A stretch of DNA of 64,000 bases from the NCBI GenBank assembly GCA_037951105.1, contig JBAMJV010001315.1, forward strand, positions 55,068 to 119,067, written 5' to 3'. A program made the position numbers and the translations under genes. The stretch comes from Echinarachnius parma. Lineage: Eukaryota > Echinodermata > Echinoidea > Clypeasteroida > Echinarachniidae. The first letter of the stretch is position 1. The number at the start of each line of letters is the position of its first letter. Positions 1 through 12,328 of the stretch are shown in pieces. Below the pieces are notes generated by a model. The model saw nothing but the letters and a program-made list of their open reading frames with translations. It ran no database searches and was not told the DNA's origin.

Positions 1-3000
1 AAAAAAAAACAAAAAACAAAAATGACGACCCGACATTAAGCCAAACGTGTCTATATATATCATTCATTATTATCATGTTTGATTTAATGTGTTATGATAA
101 TCATGTTATCAACGATGATAAAGAAGAACATAGCAGTCGCTCCCTAGTACTATAGCAATAGCGCACCTATATATCAGTTTGAAGAATCATTCCAATATAG
201 CAAATATATGCAAATGTTCAGTCCCATGCTCACCGCATATCAGAAGACACAGAGCGCGTATAGACCTAACAAACTTCCTATAGCGCATGGTAAATCGTTT
301 ATCATACCAAGGGACTTTTTAGGATCTTCAATCTGCCTCCCGCTTTTATAGATAATTTTGACCATTTGACGCCTTCATGCAGGCTATCAAGGCGCATAGC
401 TGCACTACGTAGTCCTAAATGTCTAGGTAAAGACAAACTTCCTTTACTAATTTCTTTGCTCCAAATGCACCCGTTCCATTAATTCATGATGAATATCTAG
501 GTATATTGTTGATGATCATGATTAAAGGAGCACCAGTCATCTTCTCCAGAGACGATATCTGCATCAGTTGAGCATAGGCCTACTGAAACTAATTCAAGGG
601 ACCCGAGCATATTATTTGCCCCCCCCCCCCCAATAATTCCGAAAATGAGGAAGAAAAAAATCGAGTGATAATATAATGCCAAAGAGGGGAAAGACACATT
701 TAGTTAATAATCTTCAAAATAGCTGGGTTTTTTGTTTGAAAAGGACTGTAGATCTCAATTTTTGCCGCGTGCTTCGCGCGCATATACTATTTCTCATCAA
801 GTTTCATTTTGGTTGCGGAAACTCATCTTTCGAACTGTGTTGGGCAGTGTAATTTCTCAAACGAATATGTTTGGTTCCATATTCATAAACTTAACGTAAC
901 ATACATAACGTAAAATTTCTGTCTTAGGTGTGCACCAAATCGCACAATTTCACGCCCCAAAATACGAAAGCTCCATACTTTACAATGCTGTATTTTGGCT
1001 TGAACAAGCTGAACAGCTAAATTATATTAATTCTAAGACATCAAAACACAGAAAATACAATAGAAAATAACCAAAAATAAAATGAACAAAAAGCGAAAAT
1101 GTCGAGTCCAAGAAGTGTAGCCTTTGTACAGAGTGAATTCTAAATTATCTTATCTGCTGCCTATGCTAATATCAGAGGTATACATAGTCTGATTATTATC
1201 CGTTACATACACATCCGGTATATTTCACTAGTTGCAGTTTCATTTGCAGGTTTATTAATCATATTAAATATCGCGTGACTGCCTGTTACCAGTTTGGTGA
1301 AGTATGTGATAAATATGTTGACTGTTCGTGCTCAGTATCTTCGGTGATTAATGTTAAAGGGGTAGTTTAGTTTTGGTAGAGAGGGGGCTGCACATCACAA
1401 TTTTGTTGTGAGGTAATGAAAAACTGAGTGTCGAATTTGAGAGAACATTCAGTTTTAATGGCAGAATAAACTTTATTTGGTCAAAATCGACCAAGAAACA
1501 GCTGAAATATCAATAAATATATCCGATCTAATAATTATTTGGGGCCCAATAATTAGATGATATTTAAAAAAAAAATGAAAAAATGCTTGCACTTAAAAAA
1601 AAAAATTCAAAAGCATTTCTTAAATGTCATAATGCAGGAAGGGGACCGATATTCAAAAACTGCCGTTCCATAGACCCCCGGAATGACTTGGTTAGGTATA
1701 CTTCTAGCGCCACGGTCCATTAGTTCTTCTTCTAGTCGGCTACTTCTGTCCCGTGGACCATGCACCATTTGAGGGTTTCCGTATGTCTTTGGTAGATCCA
1801 AGTCCATGTATTTGTATAGTTTAAGTCTGCTCCTTAGAACCCTCCCGTAAAGACCCTAAGTTTATGATAGTATAGTCAGCTCTCATCCCCATTTCAGAGG
1901 CACACCCCCGTCAAAAAACAAACAAGAGTTGGACCCAGTGGCGTAGCTACGGGGGGGGGGGGGAGCACGGGGGAGGGACACGTGCCCGCCCAATCGTTTG
2001 GCAAAAAAAACAAACAAAAAAAATGACGACCCGACATTAAGCCAAACGTGTCTATATACATCATTCATTATTATCATGTTTGATTTAATGTGTTATGATA
2101 ATCATGTTATCAACGATGATAAAGAAGAACATAGCAGTCGCTCCCTAGTACTATAGCAATAGCGCACCTATATATCAGTTTGAAGAATCATTCCAATATA
2201 GCAAATATATGCAAATGTTCAGTCCCATGCGCGAGGATCGACGCTCACCGCATATCAGAAGACACAGAGCGCGTATAGACCTAACAAACTTCCTATAGCG
2301 CATGGTAAATCGTTTATCATACCAAGGGACTTTTTAGGATCTTCAATCTGCCTCCCGCTTTTATAGATAATTTTGACCATTTGACGCCTTCATGCAGGCT
2401 ATCAAGGCGCATAGCTGCACTACGTAGTCCTAAATGTCTAGGTAAAGACAAACTTCCTTTACTAATTTCTTTGCTCCAAATGCACCCGTTCCATTAATTC
2501 ATGATGAATATCTAGGCATATTGTTGATGATCATGATTAAAGGAGCACCAGTCATCTTCTCCAGAGACGATATCTGCATCAGTTGAGCATAGGCCTACTG
2601 AAACTAATTCAAGGGACCCGAGCATATTATTTGCCCCCCCCCTCCCCCAATAATTCCGAAAATGAGGAAGAAAAAAATCGAGTGATAATATAATGCCAAA
2701 GAGGGGAAAGACACATTTAGTTAATAATCTTCAAAATAACTGGGTTTTTTGTTTGAAAAGGACTGTAGATCTCAATTTTTGCCGCGTGCTTCGCGCGCAT
2801 ATACTATTTCTCATCAAGTTTCATTTTGGTTGCGGAAACTCATCTTTCGAACTGTGTTGGGCAGTGTAATTTCTCAAACGAATATGTTGGTTCCATATTC
2901 ATATACTTAACGTAACATACATAACGTAAAATTTCTGTCTTAGGTGTGCACCAAATCGCACAATTTTCACGCCCCAAAATACGAAAGCTCCATACTTTAC

Positions 3001-5395
3001 AATGCTGTATTTTGGCTTGAACAAGCTGAACAGCTAAATTAAATTAATTCTAAGACATCAAAACACAGAAAATACAATAGAAAATAACCAAAAATAAAAT
3101 GAACAAAAAGCGAAAATGTCGAGTCCAAGAAGTGTAACCTTTGTACAGAGTGAATTCTACATTATCTTATCTGCTGCCTATGCTAATATCAGAGGTATAC
3201 ATAGTCTGATTATTATCCGTTACATACACATCCGGTATATTTCACTAGTTGCAGTTTCATTTGCAGGTTTATTAATCATATTAAATATCGCGTGACTGCC
3301 TGTTACCAGTTTGGTGAAGTATGTGATAAATATGTTGACTGTTCGTGCTCAGTATCTTCGGTGATTAATGTTAAAGGGGTAGTTTAGTTTTGGTAGAGAG
3401 GGGGCTGCACATCACAATTTTGTTGTGAGGTAATGAAAAACTGAGTGTCGAATTTGAGAGAACATTCAATTTTAATGGCAGAATAAACTTTATTTGGTCA
3501 AAATCGACCAAGAAACGGCTGAAATATCAATAAATATATCCGATCTAATAATTATTTGGGGCCCAATAATTAGATGATATTTAAAAAAAAATGAAAAAAT
3601 GCTTGCACTTTAAAAAAAAAATTCAAAAGCATTTCTTAAATGTCATAATGCAGGAAGGGGGACCGATATTCAAAAACTGCCGTTCCATAGACCCCCGGAA
3701 TGACTTGGTTAGGTATACTTCTTCTAGCGCCACGGTCCATTAGTTCTTCTTCTAGTCGGCTACTTCTGTCCGTGGACCCATGCACCATTTGAGGGTTTCC
3801 GTATGTCTTTGGTAGATCCAAGTCCATGTATTTGTATAGTTTAAGTCTGCTCCTTAGAACCCTCCCGTAAAGACCCTAAGTTTATGATAGTATAGTCAGC
3901 TCTCATCCCCATTTCAGAGGCACACCCCCGTCAAAAAACAAACAAGAGTTGGACCCAGTGGCGTAGCTACGGGGGGGGGGGGGGGAGCACGGGGGAGGGA
4001 CACGTGCCCGCCCAATCGTTTGGCAAAAAAAACAAACAAAAAAAATGACGACCCGACATTAAGCCAAACGTGTCTATATACATCATTCATTATTATCATG
4101 TTTGATTTAATGTGTTATGATAATCATGTTATCAACGATGATAAAGAAGAACATAGCAGTCGCTCCCTAGTACTATAGCAATAGCGCACCTATATATCAG
4201 TTTGAAGAATCATTCCAATATAGCAAATATATGCAAATGTTCAGTCCCATGCGCGAGGATCGACGCTCACCGCATATCAGAAGACACAGAGCGCGTATAG
4301 ACCTAACAAACTTCCTATAGCGCATGGTAAATCGTTTATCATACCAAGGGACTTTTTAGGATCTTCAATCTGCCTCCCGCTTTTATAGATAATTTTGACC
4401 ATTTGACGCCTTCATGCAGGCTATCAAGGCGCATAGCTGCACTACGTAGTCCTAAATGTCTAGGTAAAGACAAACTTCCTTTACTAATTTCTTTGCTCCA
4501 AATGCACCCGTTCCATTAATTCATGATGAATATCTAGGCATATTGTTGATGATCATGATTAAAGGAGCACCAGTCATCTTCTCCAGAGACGATATCTGCA
4601 TCAGTTGAGCATAGGCCTACTGAAACTAATTCAAGGGACCCGAGCATATTATTTGCCCCCCCCCCCCCCCCAATAATTCCGAAAATGAGGAAGAAAAAAA
4701 TCGAGTGATAATATAATGCCAAAGAGGGGAAAGACACATTTAGTTAATAATCTTCAAAATAACTGGGTTTTTTGTTTGAAAAGGACTGTAGATCTCAATT
4801 TTTGCCGCGTGCTTCGCGCGCATATACTATTTCTCATCAAGTTTCATTTTGGTTGCGGAAACTCATCTTTCGAACTGTGTTGGGCAGTGTAATTTCTCAA
4901 ACGAATATGTTTGGTTCCATATTCATATACTTAACGTAACATACATAACGTAAAATTTCTGTCTTAGGTGTGCACCAAATCGCACAATTTCACGCCCCAA
5001 AATACGAAAGCTCCATACTTTACAATGCTGTATTTTGGCTTGAACAAGCTGAACAGCTAAATTAAATTAATTCTAAGACATCAAAACACAGAAAATACAA
5101 TAGAAAATAACCAAAAATAAAATGAACAAAAAGCGAAAATGTCGAGTCCAAGAAGTGTAACCTTTGTACAGAGTGAATTCTACATTATCTTATCTGCTGC
5201 CTATGCTAATATCAGAGGTATACATAGTCTGATTATTATCCGTTACATACACATCCGGTATATTTCACTAGTTGCAGTTTCATTTGCAGGTTTATTAATC
5301 ATATTAAATATCGCGTGACTGCCTGTTACCAGTTTGGTGAAGTATGTGATAAATGTGTTGACTGTTCCTGCTCAGTATCGGTGATTAATGTTAAG
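1..5395. repeat. Tandem array of a 2.0-kb unit, about 2.7 copies
   Basis: The anchor 'atgacgacccgacattaagc' recurs at 22, 2023 and 4045, so the unit is 2001-2022 bp. By eye the copies are nearly identical. Copy 1 lacks about 14 bp (beside the 'agtcccatgc' context near 230) that copies 2 and 3 have near 2231 and 4253. Copy lengths otherwise differ in homopolymer runs (C tracts at 620, 2635 and 4657; G tracts at 1950 and 3971). Copy 3 stops matching after 'ggtgattaatgttaa' near 5395. Each full unit contains a hAT-like end 'cagtggcgtagc' followed by a G run, and half of a MITE. No open frame longer than about 70 codons is convincing, so I see no gene. High identity suggests recent amplification, or an assembly or haplotype artefact. 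Confidence 0.93.
1357..1606 (-). mobile_element. Half of a 'GGGGTAGT' MITE inside the 2-kb unit
   Basis: The sequence opens with 'aaaggggtagtttagttttg', the reverse complement of the right end of the complete MITE at 46481-46976. It runs through 'ggggcccaataattagatga' and stops at the A-rich element centre around 'aaaatgcttgcactt'. The other half is missing. The same half is present in copy 2 (about 3374-3620). Copy 3 of the array ends where this element begins, so the MITE end may mark the array breakpoint. Confidence 0.7.
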
Positions 5396-5930
5396 CACAC
5401 ACTCCAGAAAATGGGCTATCACTATTTGCAGTACGATTATATAAAACTGTAAATGAATCATAATAAGTGAAAATTTTACTCAATAACTAAAAGATTATAC
5501 CACAATAGGGGCAACGGTTTTTTGAACCAAAAGGTTTATTAATCTTATTAAATATCGCGTCACATAAGAAGTTTGTGATAAGTATGTTGACTGTTCGTGC
5601 TCGGTATCGGTGATTAATGTTAAGCACACACTCCAGAAATGGGCCTATATAATTATGCAGATTTAGTTCCATTGAATGATACAAAGTACAAAGTACTAAA
5701 ATATGTAAAATCGTACTTGCATCATTATTATATATATCAAACATGGTTCTATAGGGTCCCTTTTGCTACAAGCTTAATTCTTTTTTTTTTTTTATTAAAC
5801 ATCGTGTACTACCCGACACCAATTTTGTGAAATCTTCACTGATTTGTGTGCTTTGATATTCGCGCTTTGATACTTGAGTTTATTCCAACAATGCTGATCA
5901 ATTAAACTAAAAAAAAACCTAAGTCCCCCT
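5396..5930. repeat. Diverged repeat relics next to the 2-kb array
   Basis: The phrase 'ggtttattaatc.tattaaatatcgcgt' followed by 'atgttgactgttcgtgctc' occurs at about 5290-5390 and again at 5532-5605. The phrase 'cacacactccagaaa' follows both (5395 and 5624). This is a lower-order duplication of about 230 bp at the array edge. Related but older copies occur at 9360-9560, and weakly at 5795 and 10353. Nothing in it looks coding; the small frames are not conserved between copies. Confidence 0.6.
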
Positions 5931-6323
5931 TAAAGGGACTTAGTAACATTGTCCAAATCCTTAAAATAACATTTTAATTCTAGCGGTTGCCTCATATCTT
6001 GTTGTATTCGTATAAACAATAGAATCATGGGACGGGTTTCGGTTTTTCAAATATCCATTTGGTTACAAAGATATGTACGATCGAAGTAGTCAGATAAGAA
6101 AAACTTCGGGCGAGTTGTTCATCCCTGTACAAAGTGAATGCAGTGAGTTAGTGAATATCACCCACTATCACTTTGCATTTTCGCTCATTACTTGGCCATG
6201 CAATGTCCATTTGACTTGAAATGTTCACACAATACCCTGTGGACATATGAGATAACAACAATATACATTGCATTAACTATTCATTACTTTTTGCACATGT
6301 CAACAAAGTTACTAGATCCCTTT
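5931..6323. mobile_element. MITE of the 'GGGACTTAGTAACATTG' family
   Basis: The left end is 'taaagggacttagtaacatt' and the right end is 'aagttactagatccctttta', which are imperfect inverted repeats. The interior has no coding capacity. Relatives are at 53258-53600 (right end lost), 55230-55616, 56058-56441 and a left part at 42488-42660. Family assignment beyond a TIR-bearing non-autonomous DNA element is not possible by eye. Confidence 0.75.
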
Positions 6324-6471
6324 TATCAAATAAAATAACTGTTTAACCCTAAACGGGCCGGGTTATTTGAGGTCTTCAGCAGGCCGGGGGGGGGGGGGGC
6401 ATTATGCCCCCCCCCCCCCTAAGATCGCCGCGAAAATATGCACGCATGATAAGTGAAGGGTGACACGACAT

Positions 6472-6975
6472 ATGCTCCGCCGACATATGCTCCGCCGACA
6501 ATTGCTCCGAAAAATGCGACAAATGCTCCGCGATATTTGCTCCGCCGACATTTGCTCCGCCGACAATTACTCCGCCGACATTTGCTCCGCCGACAAATGC
6601 TCCACCGACATTTGCTCCGTCGACAAATGCTCCGCCGACATTTGCTCCGCCGACAAATGCTCCGCCGACATTTGCTCCGCCGACAATTGCTCCGCCGACA
6701 AATGCTCCGAAGATGCGACAATTGCTCCGCCGACATTTGCTCCGCCGACAATTGCTCCGCCGAAAATGCTTCGAATATGCGACAATTGCTTAGCCGACAA
6801 TTGTTCCGCCGAAATATGCTCCGGAGATAAGACATTTGCTCCAGTGACAATTGCTCCGCAGAAATATATATGCTCTGAAGATGACAGTACTTCAAATGGT
6901 CCAAAAACAACATTATGTTCCTCAACCATAATTGTTCCACCGACATTTACTCCGCTGAAGATTAAACTCTTGAAT
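6472..6975. repeat. 15-bp minisatellite, left tract
   Basis: Tandem copies of a 15-bp unit, consensus TCCGCCGACAWWTGC, in which the two variable bases make AA, AT or TT versions in mixed order. The tract degrades towards 6970. Because 15 is a multiple of 3, all frames stay open and give low-complexity arginine/leucine or alanine/proline-rich frames of up to 191 codons; these are by-products of the repeat, not genes. Confidence 0.95.
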
Positions 6976-7876
6976 GAATTCTCTAGTACCATTGGTATGA
7001 AGTGCGCTTTTATATGTTATGCGAATCTCTTGTGAAATTGGAGTACAATCGATTCAGAAACCATCGATTCATTCAAATATTTTATTGGCTGGTTTGTTTG
7101 TTTCACGTTTCTTTATACAGGGTGGGGGGGCAGTCAAGCCCAGTGTTGTAAGGATGCGTGACCCTGCAGCCTGCATCTAGTAGCAGAAGGGGAGGCGCAA
7201 TAACACACAACACTGGCTTTAGTTTTTGATGTTACATTGGGGTTCGACTGGAGTCGAACCACGGACCCTCATAGTATCCGAAAATGCTGTGATGAATAGT
7301 ATACTGTTCCAAGCAATCATCAAGCGAAGGGCATGATACTGGTGTTAAGATCGATCATGAATAAAAAAATAAAAGTCTTTATAATCACTGCATTTGTATT
7401 ACTCAGACTCTTTATGAATCAAGAAATTGTTCCGCATGAGTTCAAAATTTATCCACGTTTTATCAAAATTCAAAGAACGTTATTTTCACCCACTGTTAAA
7501 TTTTCGGAGTTTCAATTTTGTTTAGATTTGTTCATCGTTCACTGAACAACGAGGGCCCAATTTGTGACACTTCTAAACGCCCCCCCCCCCCCCACCCGTA
7601 AACAATTAAGGCTGCCTTATTGTCCCAACAGAAAAGCACAAACTTCCAATGCATTTTGCATTCTTATAAACGGAAGGATTGGCAGGAAGTAGCAGAAAAT
7701 TGAAATTCAATAATCTAAGGAATTGAGGGGTCCTCTTACCTTCACAGTGAGGTAAGATGGACACTTCACCCCTTTAGTGACTATGACGTCATATTCCATA
7801 AAAATCAATATGTGATCAATTTTTATTGTTAATATGTGAAGAATAGATTGTCTTCTAGACGATGTGATCTTTATTT
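6976..7876. other. Central spacer of the large TTAA element
   Basis: No gene is seen. It contains G and C tracts (7122 and 7580), a short inverted repeat 'ccagtgttgt'/'acaacactgg' (about 7139 and 7206), and a minus-strand segment around 7247-7270 resembling a tRNA B box ('ggttcgactcc') but with no A box or cloverleaf that I can build. The spacer separates the two minisatellite arms. Confidence 0.5.
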
Positions 7877-8188
7877 AAAGGGGTAGTACAGTTTTGGTAA
7901 GGCTGAACTTTAGTAACCAACCCTGGACAGTCACTTGATAAACTAATGCTTATAACTCCACCATGCTCGAAAGGTATACAAAATTACAAACGACTTAGTA
8001 AAACGCCTGTTATCATTCAAAAAGAGCCATTTAAACACAAGAGGGCGCTTTTCCAAAAAGGCATTGGTTTCAACCATTTTCATACAAAATTATGCATGTG
8101 GTGTTTTATTGGAATGATGATTAGATAGAGAGATCATCAACAACTATTCCAAAAATGATTTTGACAATTTTTGAAAAAGTGCAAGCAT
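7877..8188 (+). mobile_element. Left half of a 'GGGGTAGT' MITE, truncated at the centre
   Basis: It starts 'aaaggggtagtacagttttg' and follows the left half of the full MITE at 46481-46976 through 'gaaaaagtgcaagcattt'. The second half is absent; the 15-bp minisatellite begins almost immediately. This half-element sits inside the TTAA element, so it either inserted there or was captured with it. Confidence 0.75.
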
Positions 8189-8197
8189 TTAAAAAAT

Positions 8198-8487
8198 ATT
8201 GTCGCGGAGCAATTGTTGGCGGAGCAAATGTCGCGGAGCAATTGTCGCAGCTTCGGAGCAATTGTCGGCGGAGCAAATGTCGGCGAAGCAAATGTCGGCG
8301 GAGCAAATGTCGGCGGAGCATTTGTCGGCGGAGCAATTGTCGGCGGAGCAAATGTCGGTGGAGCATTTGTCGGCGGAGCAAATGTCGGCGGAGCAAATAT
8401 CGCGGAGCATTTGTCGCGGAGCATTTGTCGCATTTTTCGGAGCAATTGTCGGCGGAGCATATGTCGGCGGAGCATATGTCATGGAAC
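8198..8487. repeat. 15-bp minisatellite, right tract in inverse orientation
   Basis: About 19 copies of GCAAWTGTCGGCGGA, the exact reverse complement of the unit at 6472-6975. The two tracts thus form inverted subterminal arms that could pair as a long hairpin. Short units lacking the spacer ('gtcgcggagc') occur at both ends of the tract. The long frames on both strands are repeat artefacts. Confidence 0.95.
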
Positions 8488-8769
8488 CAAGTGAAGTGTA
8501 TAGAATACATATGTTTTGTACACAAATCACGAAATTGAGCGATTTTCCGGCTGACATGCCTATACAAAAGGTCACGTGACTTTGTAACGGTAGGTCCGAT
8601 TTTCACAATTTTTGTGCGCAAGACCCCCCCCCCCCCCCCCCCCCCCAAAAAAAATAAAAGCCACCAAGCAGCGGCGCGTCATCTTACAGCGTTTTGGAGC
8701 AATACCAACAATCGCGGTGGAGGGGGGGGGGGGGGGGGCATTATGGCCCGCCGGCCCTATTAGGGTTAA

Positions 8770-9554
8770 CGAAAAGGTTTTGAGCAAAAAAACTCAGCAG
8801 GATTGTTCCTACATTTATTGACTAACTTATGTGTGAAAATGAAATTGGTCCGTCGAGTCATGGATGAGTGACCACACATCAAAGGCAACATTTTCACTTT
8901 TTGACTATTGTGACATTATTTTGAAAAGTGACAATTTTCCTTCAATGTGTGCTCACTCATGCATGGCAGGGCAGATCAAATTTATTTTCACAGAGACGTT
9001 AGCCAATAATTGTATAAACATTCCTGCCAAGTTATGTTGCTCAAACCCTATTTGTTAAAAAGTTACGCCATATTCCGTAGGAGGGAAGTATTTTTATTTA
9101 TTTTTATTTACCTTAGTATGAAATATCACGGACAGAGTTTTATTAATTCTAAGACATCAAAACACAGGAAATAGAAAATAACCGAAAATAAAATGAACAA
9201 AATGGAAACATTTAGCAAAAGTGATGTTGAGTCCAAGAAGTGTAGCCTTTGTACAGAGTAAATTCTACATGATCTTCTCTGTTGCCTATGTTAATGTCAG
9301 AGGTATAAATAGCCGATCTGATTATCATCCGTTACATAAAAATTCGACATATTTCACTATTTGCAGTACGATTATATAAAACTGTAAATGAATCATAATC
9401 AGTGAAAACTTCACGCAATAACTTAACGATTATGCCACAATAGGGGCAACGGTTTTTTGAACCACACGGTTTATTAATCATATTAAATATCGCGTGACTG
9501 CCTGTTACCAGTTTGGTGAAGTATGTGATAAATATGTTGACTGTTCGTGCTCAG
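8770..9554. other. Non-coding interval with an old relative of the 2-kb unit
   Basis: 8770-9100 shows nothing recognisable. From about 9136, phrases such as 'ttctaagacatcaaaacaca' and 'gtccaagaagtgtagccttt' match the 2-kb unit (about 1030-1340), with substitutions and indels. This is an older dispersed copy of part of that unit and sets a lower bound on the age of the family. Confidence 0.6.
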
Positions 9555-9905
9555 TCTTTTTCAGAAAAATAAATAAATTGGAAAACGCATCACCATTCTT
9601 AACCATGCGGTCATGCGGTCTGAATGCGAAGACTATATTATATGTGCATAGCCAGAGCGCTCTGTGCAGAGCGAACGAATCATTCGGGGTTTTATTGACG
9701 TACGAGTGTATCGCATTGACGCACTCGCAAATGTTTGGCCCGTACGAACCAGGAGATAGCAGTGGTTCCGTAAGTGGTGGAAATGAATTGCTTTGTTAAT
9801 GAATTACACAACGCTTTGCAAAATGTTGGGTATCTATTTGATATCACAAAACAGTACCAAAACATATAATAATGTGTTGTCCTTTGCCTGGTGGTCCCCT
9901 TTAAT
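9555..9905 (-). mobile_element. Partial MITE of the 'ACCACCAGG' family
   Basis: It shares an almost identical 350-bp stretch with 10005-10353, including 'ggaaaacgcatcaccattct' and the end 'tggtggtcccctttaa'. The opposite terminus is missing. It lies in direct tandem with the complete copy that follows. Confidence 0.75.
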
Positions 9906-9913
9906 TCGTTTCA

Positions 9914-10353
9914 TTAAAGGGTACCACCACCCCAAAATAATATTCTTGTCATAGAAAGGTAACATCTTAAGTATTCCATTCCTTCAACAAGTTCACACAA
10001 ATCTTTTTCAGAACAAAAATATATAATTGGAAAACGCATCACCATTCTCAACCATGCGTTCATGCGGTCTGAATGCGAAGACTAGATTATGTGTGCATAG
10101 CCAGTGCGTTCTATGCAGAGCGAACGAATCATCCAGGATTCTATTGACGTACGCGCGTATCGCATTGACGCACTCGCAAGTGTTTGACACGTACGAACCA
10201 GGAGATAGCAGTGGTTCCGTAAGTGGTGGAAATTAATTGCTTTCTTAATGAATTACACAACGCTTTGCAAAATGTTGGGTATCTATTTGATATCACAGAA
10301 CAGTACCAAAACATATAATAATGTGTTGTCCTTTGCCTGGTGGTCCCCTTTAA
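9914..10353 (-). mobile_element. Complete 'ACCACCAGG' MITE, about 440 bp
   Basis: The termini 'ttaaagggtaccaccacccc' and 'cctggtggtcccctttaa' are imperfect inverted repeats. It is the same element as 49735-50179 in opposite orientation. Further copies are at 25030-25456, 54411-54800 and a fragment at 57449-57540. The interior frames, such as that at 10027-10236, differ between copies and are not genes. Confidence 0.8.
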
Positions 10354-12328
10354 ACATCGCGTGACTAATCTTTACTAAATAAATTGATTTGTGTGCTTTG
10401 CTATTCGTTAACCACACTCTCCAAACAGGATATGTGCAGTTGTATTTCAATCAATCAGATTTCAATGATTTCAATCAATCAGAAATAAAAACCGAAACGA
10501 CTACACAGATTTTCAATTAATATAATGTGGCTGCCCGTTACCAATTTAGATAAATCCTAATATATTTACCTTCGTATGAAATGTCACGGACAGAAGAATA
10601 TTCAATGTTCTTACACGTTTGATGTGATTTGCTACTTAAAATACTACATAAAAGATTTGCGGAAAAATGTCAGAATAAGGCAATTGTTTGCCCAACTAAA
10701 GAGGATAGTATTATACAAAATGTAGGTGGTACAATTGTACTATGCATGAGCTATCCAAAAACACTTCTATATTTCTAGAATGAATCTTAGTTTTTGTTTT
10801 TAATCTAATTTTTCCAAATTCCGTCCCGTCGCGCTGTGAGGGCGCTTTTCATTATTTAAAAGTGTATTACAGGAAATCCGAGAGACGGTATGCTTAGCCG
10901 AACACAGTTCCGGAAACTGCAGATACTCACCTTTCCTATCATACATTTGAAATTTGTACCCTTTGGTCGACTACTTTTGGCTTTGGCCCATATACTGTGT
11001 ATTCGATGTATAGTTTGCAGGCGTTAATTACGAATTGTCACAATTTGTCACCTATGGTGGCCAATAATGTGCATATTCATAAGTCATCCATGTCATTAAA
11101 TTCATCAGAATAATCTTTTGACGTCCCTTATTGAAAACATACATCTGCACATCACTTCTTCGTATGTTTTACTAGCTTAGTTACCGAGTTATAATAAACA
11201 CGTTTCTATCCGCTCAACTGTATAGCGTCAATTGGAGGGCATTTTTACTATTGTAATTATTTTTGTATATTAGCAAAATATACTACTGGTGATTCAATGA
11301 AACGATCTCATTCAATTATTTGACTCGCAGGAATGATTAAGGCACTGATTATCAGTGTTATATTCAGTAGGCTTAAATTGTCCCAAAATAACTTGTTTTG
11401 TAAGACTTTTCTGTATTGGCGGCTACTAATTTGCATATGTATGTGTCTTCGTGTACACTAAATACATCAGAGTTATCATATTATGCATGTTCCTTTTGAT
11501 AGTTATCATCATTCTAGACATTTAATTTGCTTGCCTGGTTGCAAAGTTATTGAACAAACATGTTTTACAAGCTTAAAAAGGTGTCATTTTGGCGGTCATT
11601 TTGTTAAGGCAAATTAGATGTCCAAAACTCAATATTTCGCTTGGGAACGGGGCTAATCGGATTCAGCACCCCTAAATTATGTGAAATAGCTTGGTTCCAA
11701 ACTTTTACTCCCAAATGCTCCCAACATGCACATTTTCCAGGAATCCCACTAGACTATCACCCTCCCCCCCCGCTAGGTCGCTTCGCGCCATCAGAGTATA
11801 AACTTTCGCCCTCCTTAAGAAAATACCCTGGCGCCGCCCATATAGTATGGAACAGTTTACTAATGAAGAATTATATCAAAAACCTGCAAAATGATTGGCC
11901 ATTGTTTTATATCACAGCTAAAAATGAAAAAGTTAGAAGTTTGAAATCCTTAGACATGGGTACCTATTTACAACAAAAGGACCCTTGGAAGTGGGTATGG
12001 GTTCGGAGGTCTCAGCCGCACACGCCGTCCGACAATTATCTGATTACCCCCCCCCCCCCCCCTCCCCCCTTTTTTAAAATCATCAAGTATTTCCTTACTA
12101 TATTATTATAGTCTTCTTTAAACCACTCTTTGATGAACACTACAACGTCTACAGGGTAGGTGTCTTTGATAATACTAAACTGCCCAAATCCAAAATCTTC
12201 CGGCCGTTCCGGGGCTGCACCCCTGGAACCCCCATTAATGTTATTTGACCCAGGACCAGTTGGTCATCAGTTCAGTTACATCATTGTCATATAGTTTAGT
12301 GAGTAGCATTGATTTGATATACTACCAT
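10354..12328. other. AT-rich interval, no gene recognised
   Basis: A phrase near 10566 ('taccttcgtatgaaatgtca') recurs at about 9110, and 10353-10400 recalls the 5795 region, so repeat relics are present. The longest frame, 11641-12111 (156 codons), is proline-rich at homopolymer tracts. It has no splice context, no domain I recognise and no coding-like third positions. A C-rich tract lies at 12047-12067. Confidence 0.5.

Larger units (their letters stand above)
6347..8765. mobile_element. Large TTAA-flanked piggyBac-like non-autonomous element
   Basis: TTAA lies at 6343-6346 and 8766-8769. The ends are 'CCCTAAacGGGCCGG' and the complement of 'CCGGCCCTATTAGGG', matching the 753-bp relative at 41447-42199. 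TTAA target duplications and termini beginning CCC are known features of piggyBac elements. No transposase frame is present. The element is unusual because most of its body is two opposed minisatellite tracts (6472-6975 and 8198-8487) and a half-MITE (about 7877-8188). The right subterminal region shares a block around 'aaattgagcgatttt' with the 753-bp copy. Confidence 0.8.

Noticed and set aside
6453..7035. Overlapping open frames of 125-191 codons rich in RRQLL, CSAD or APPT repeats on both strands
   Set aside because: They come from a 15-bp tandem repeat, whose length keeps every frame open; there are no splice sites, start context or sequence outside the repeat.
7240..7290. tRNA-like B box on the minus strand
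   Set aside because: No A box at the right distance and no acceptor stem could be built.
8121..8648. Frames of up to 175 codons on both strands
   Set aside because: Same 15-bp minisatellite in inverse orientation; repeat artefact.
11641..12111. 156-codon plus-strand frame
   Set aside because: Crosses proline-coding C tracts, shows no domain, no coding-like third positions and no splice context.
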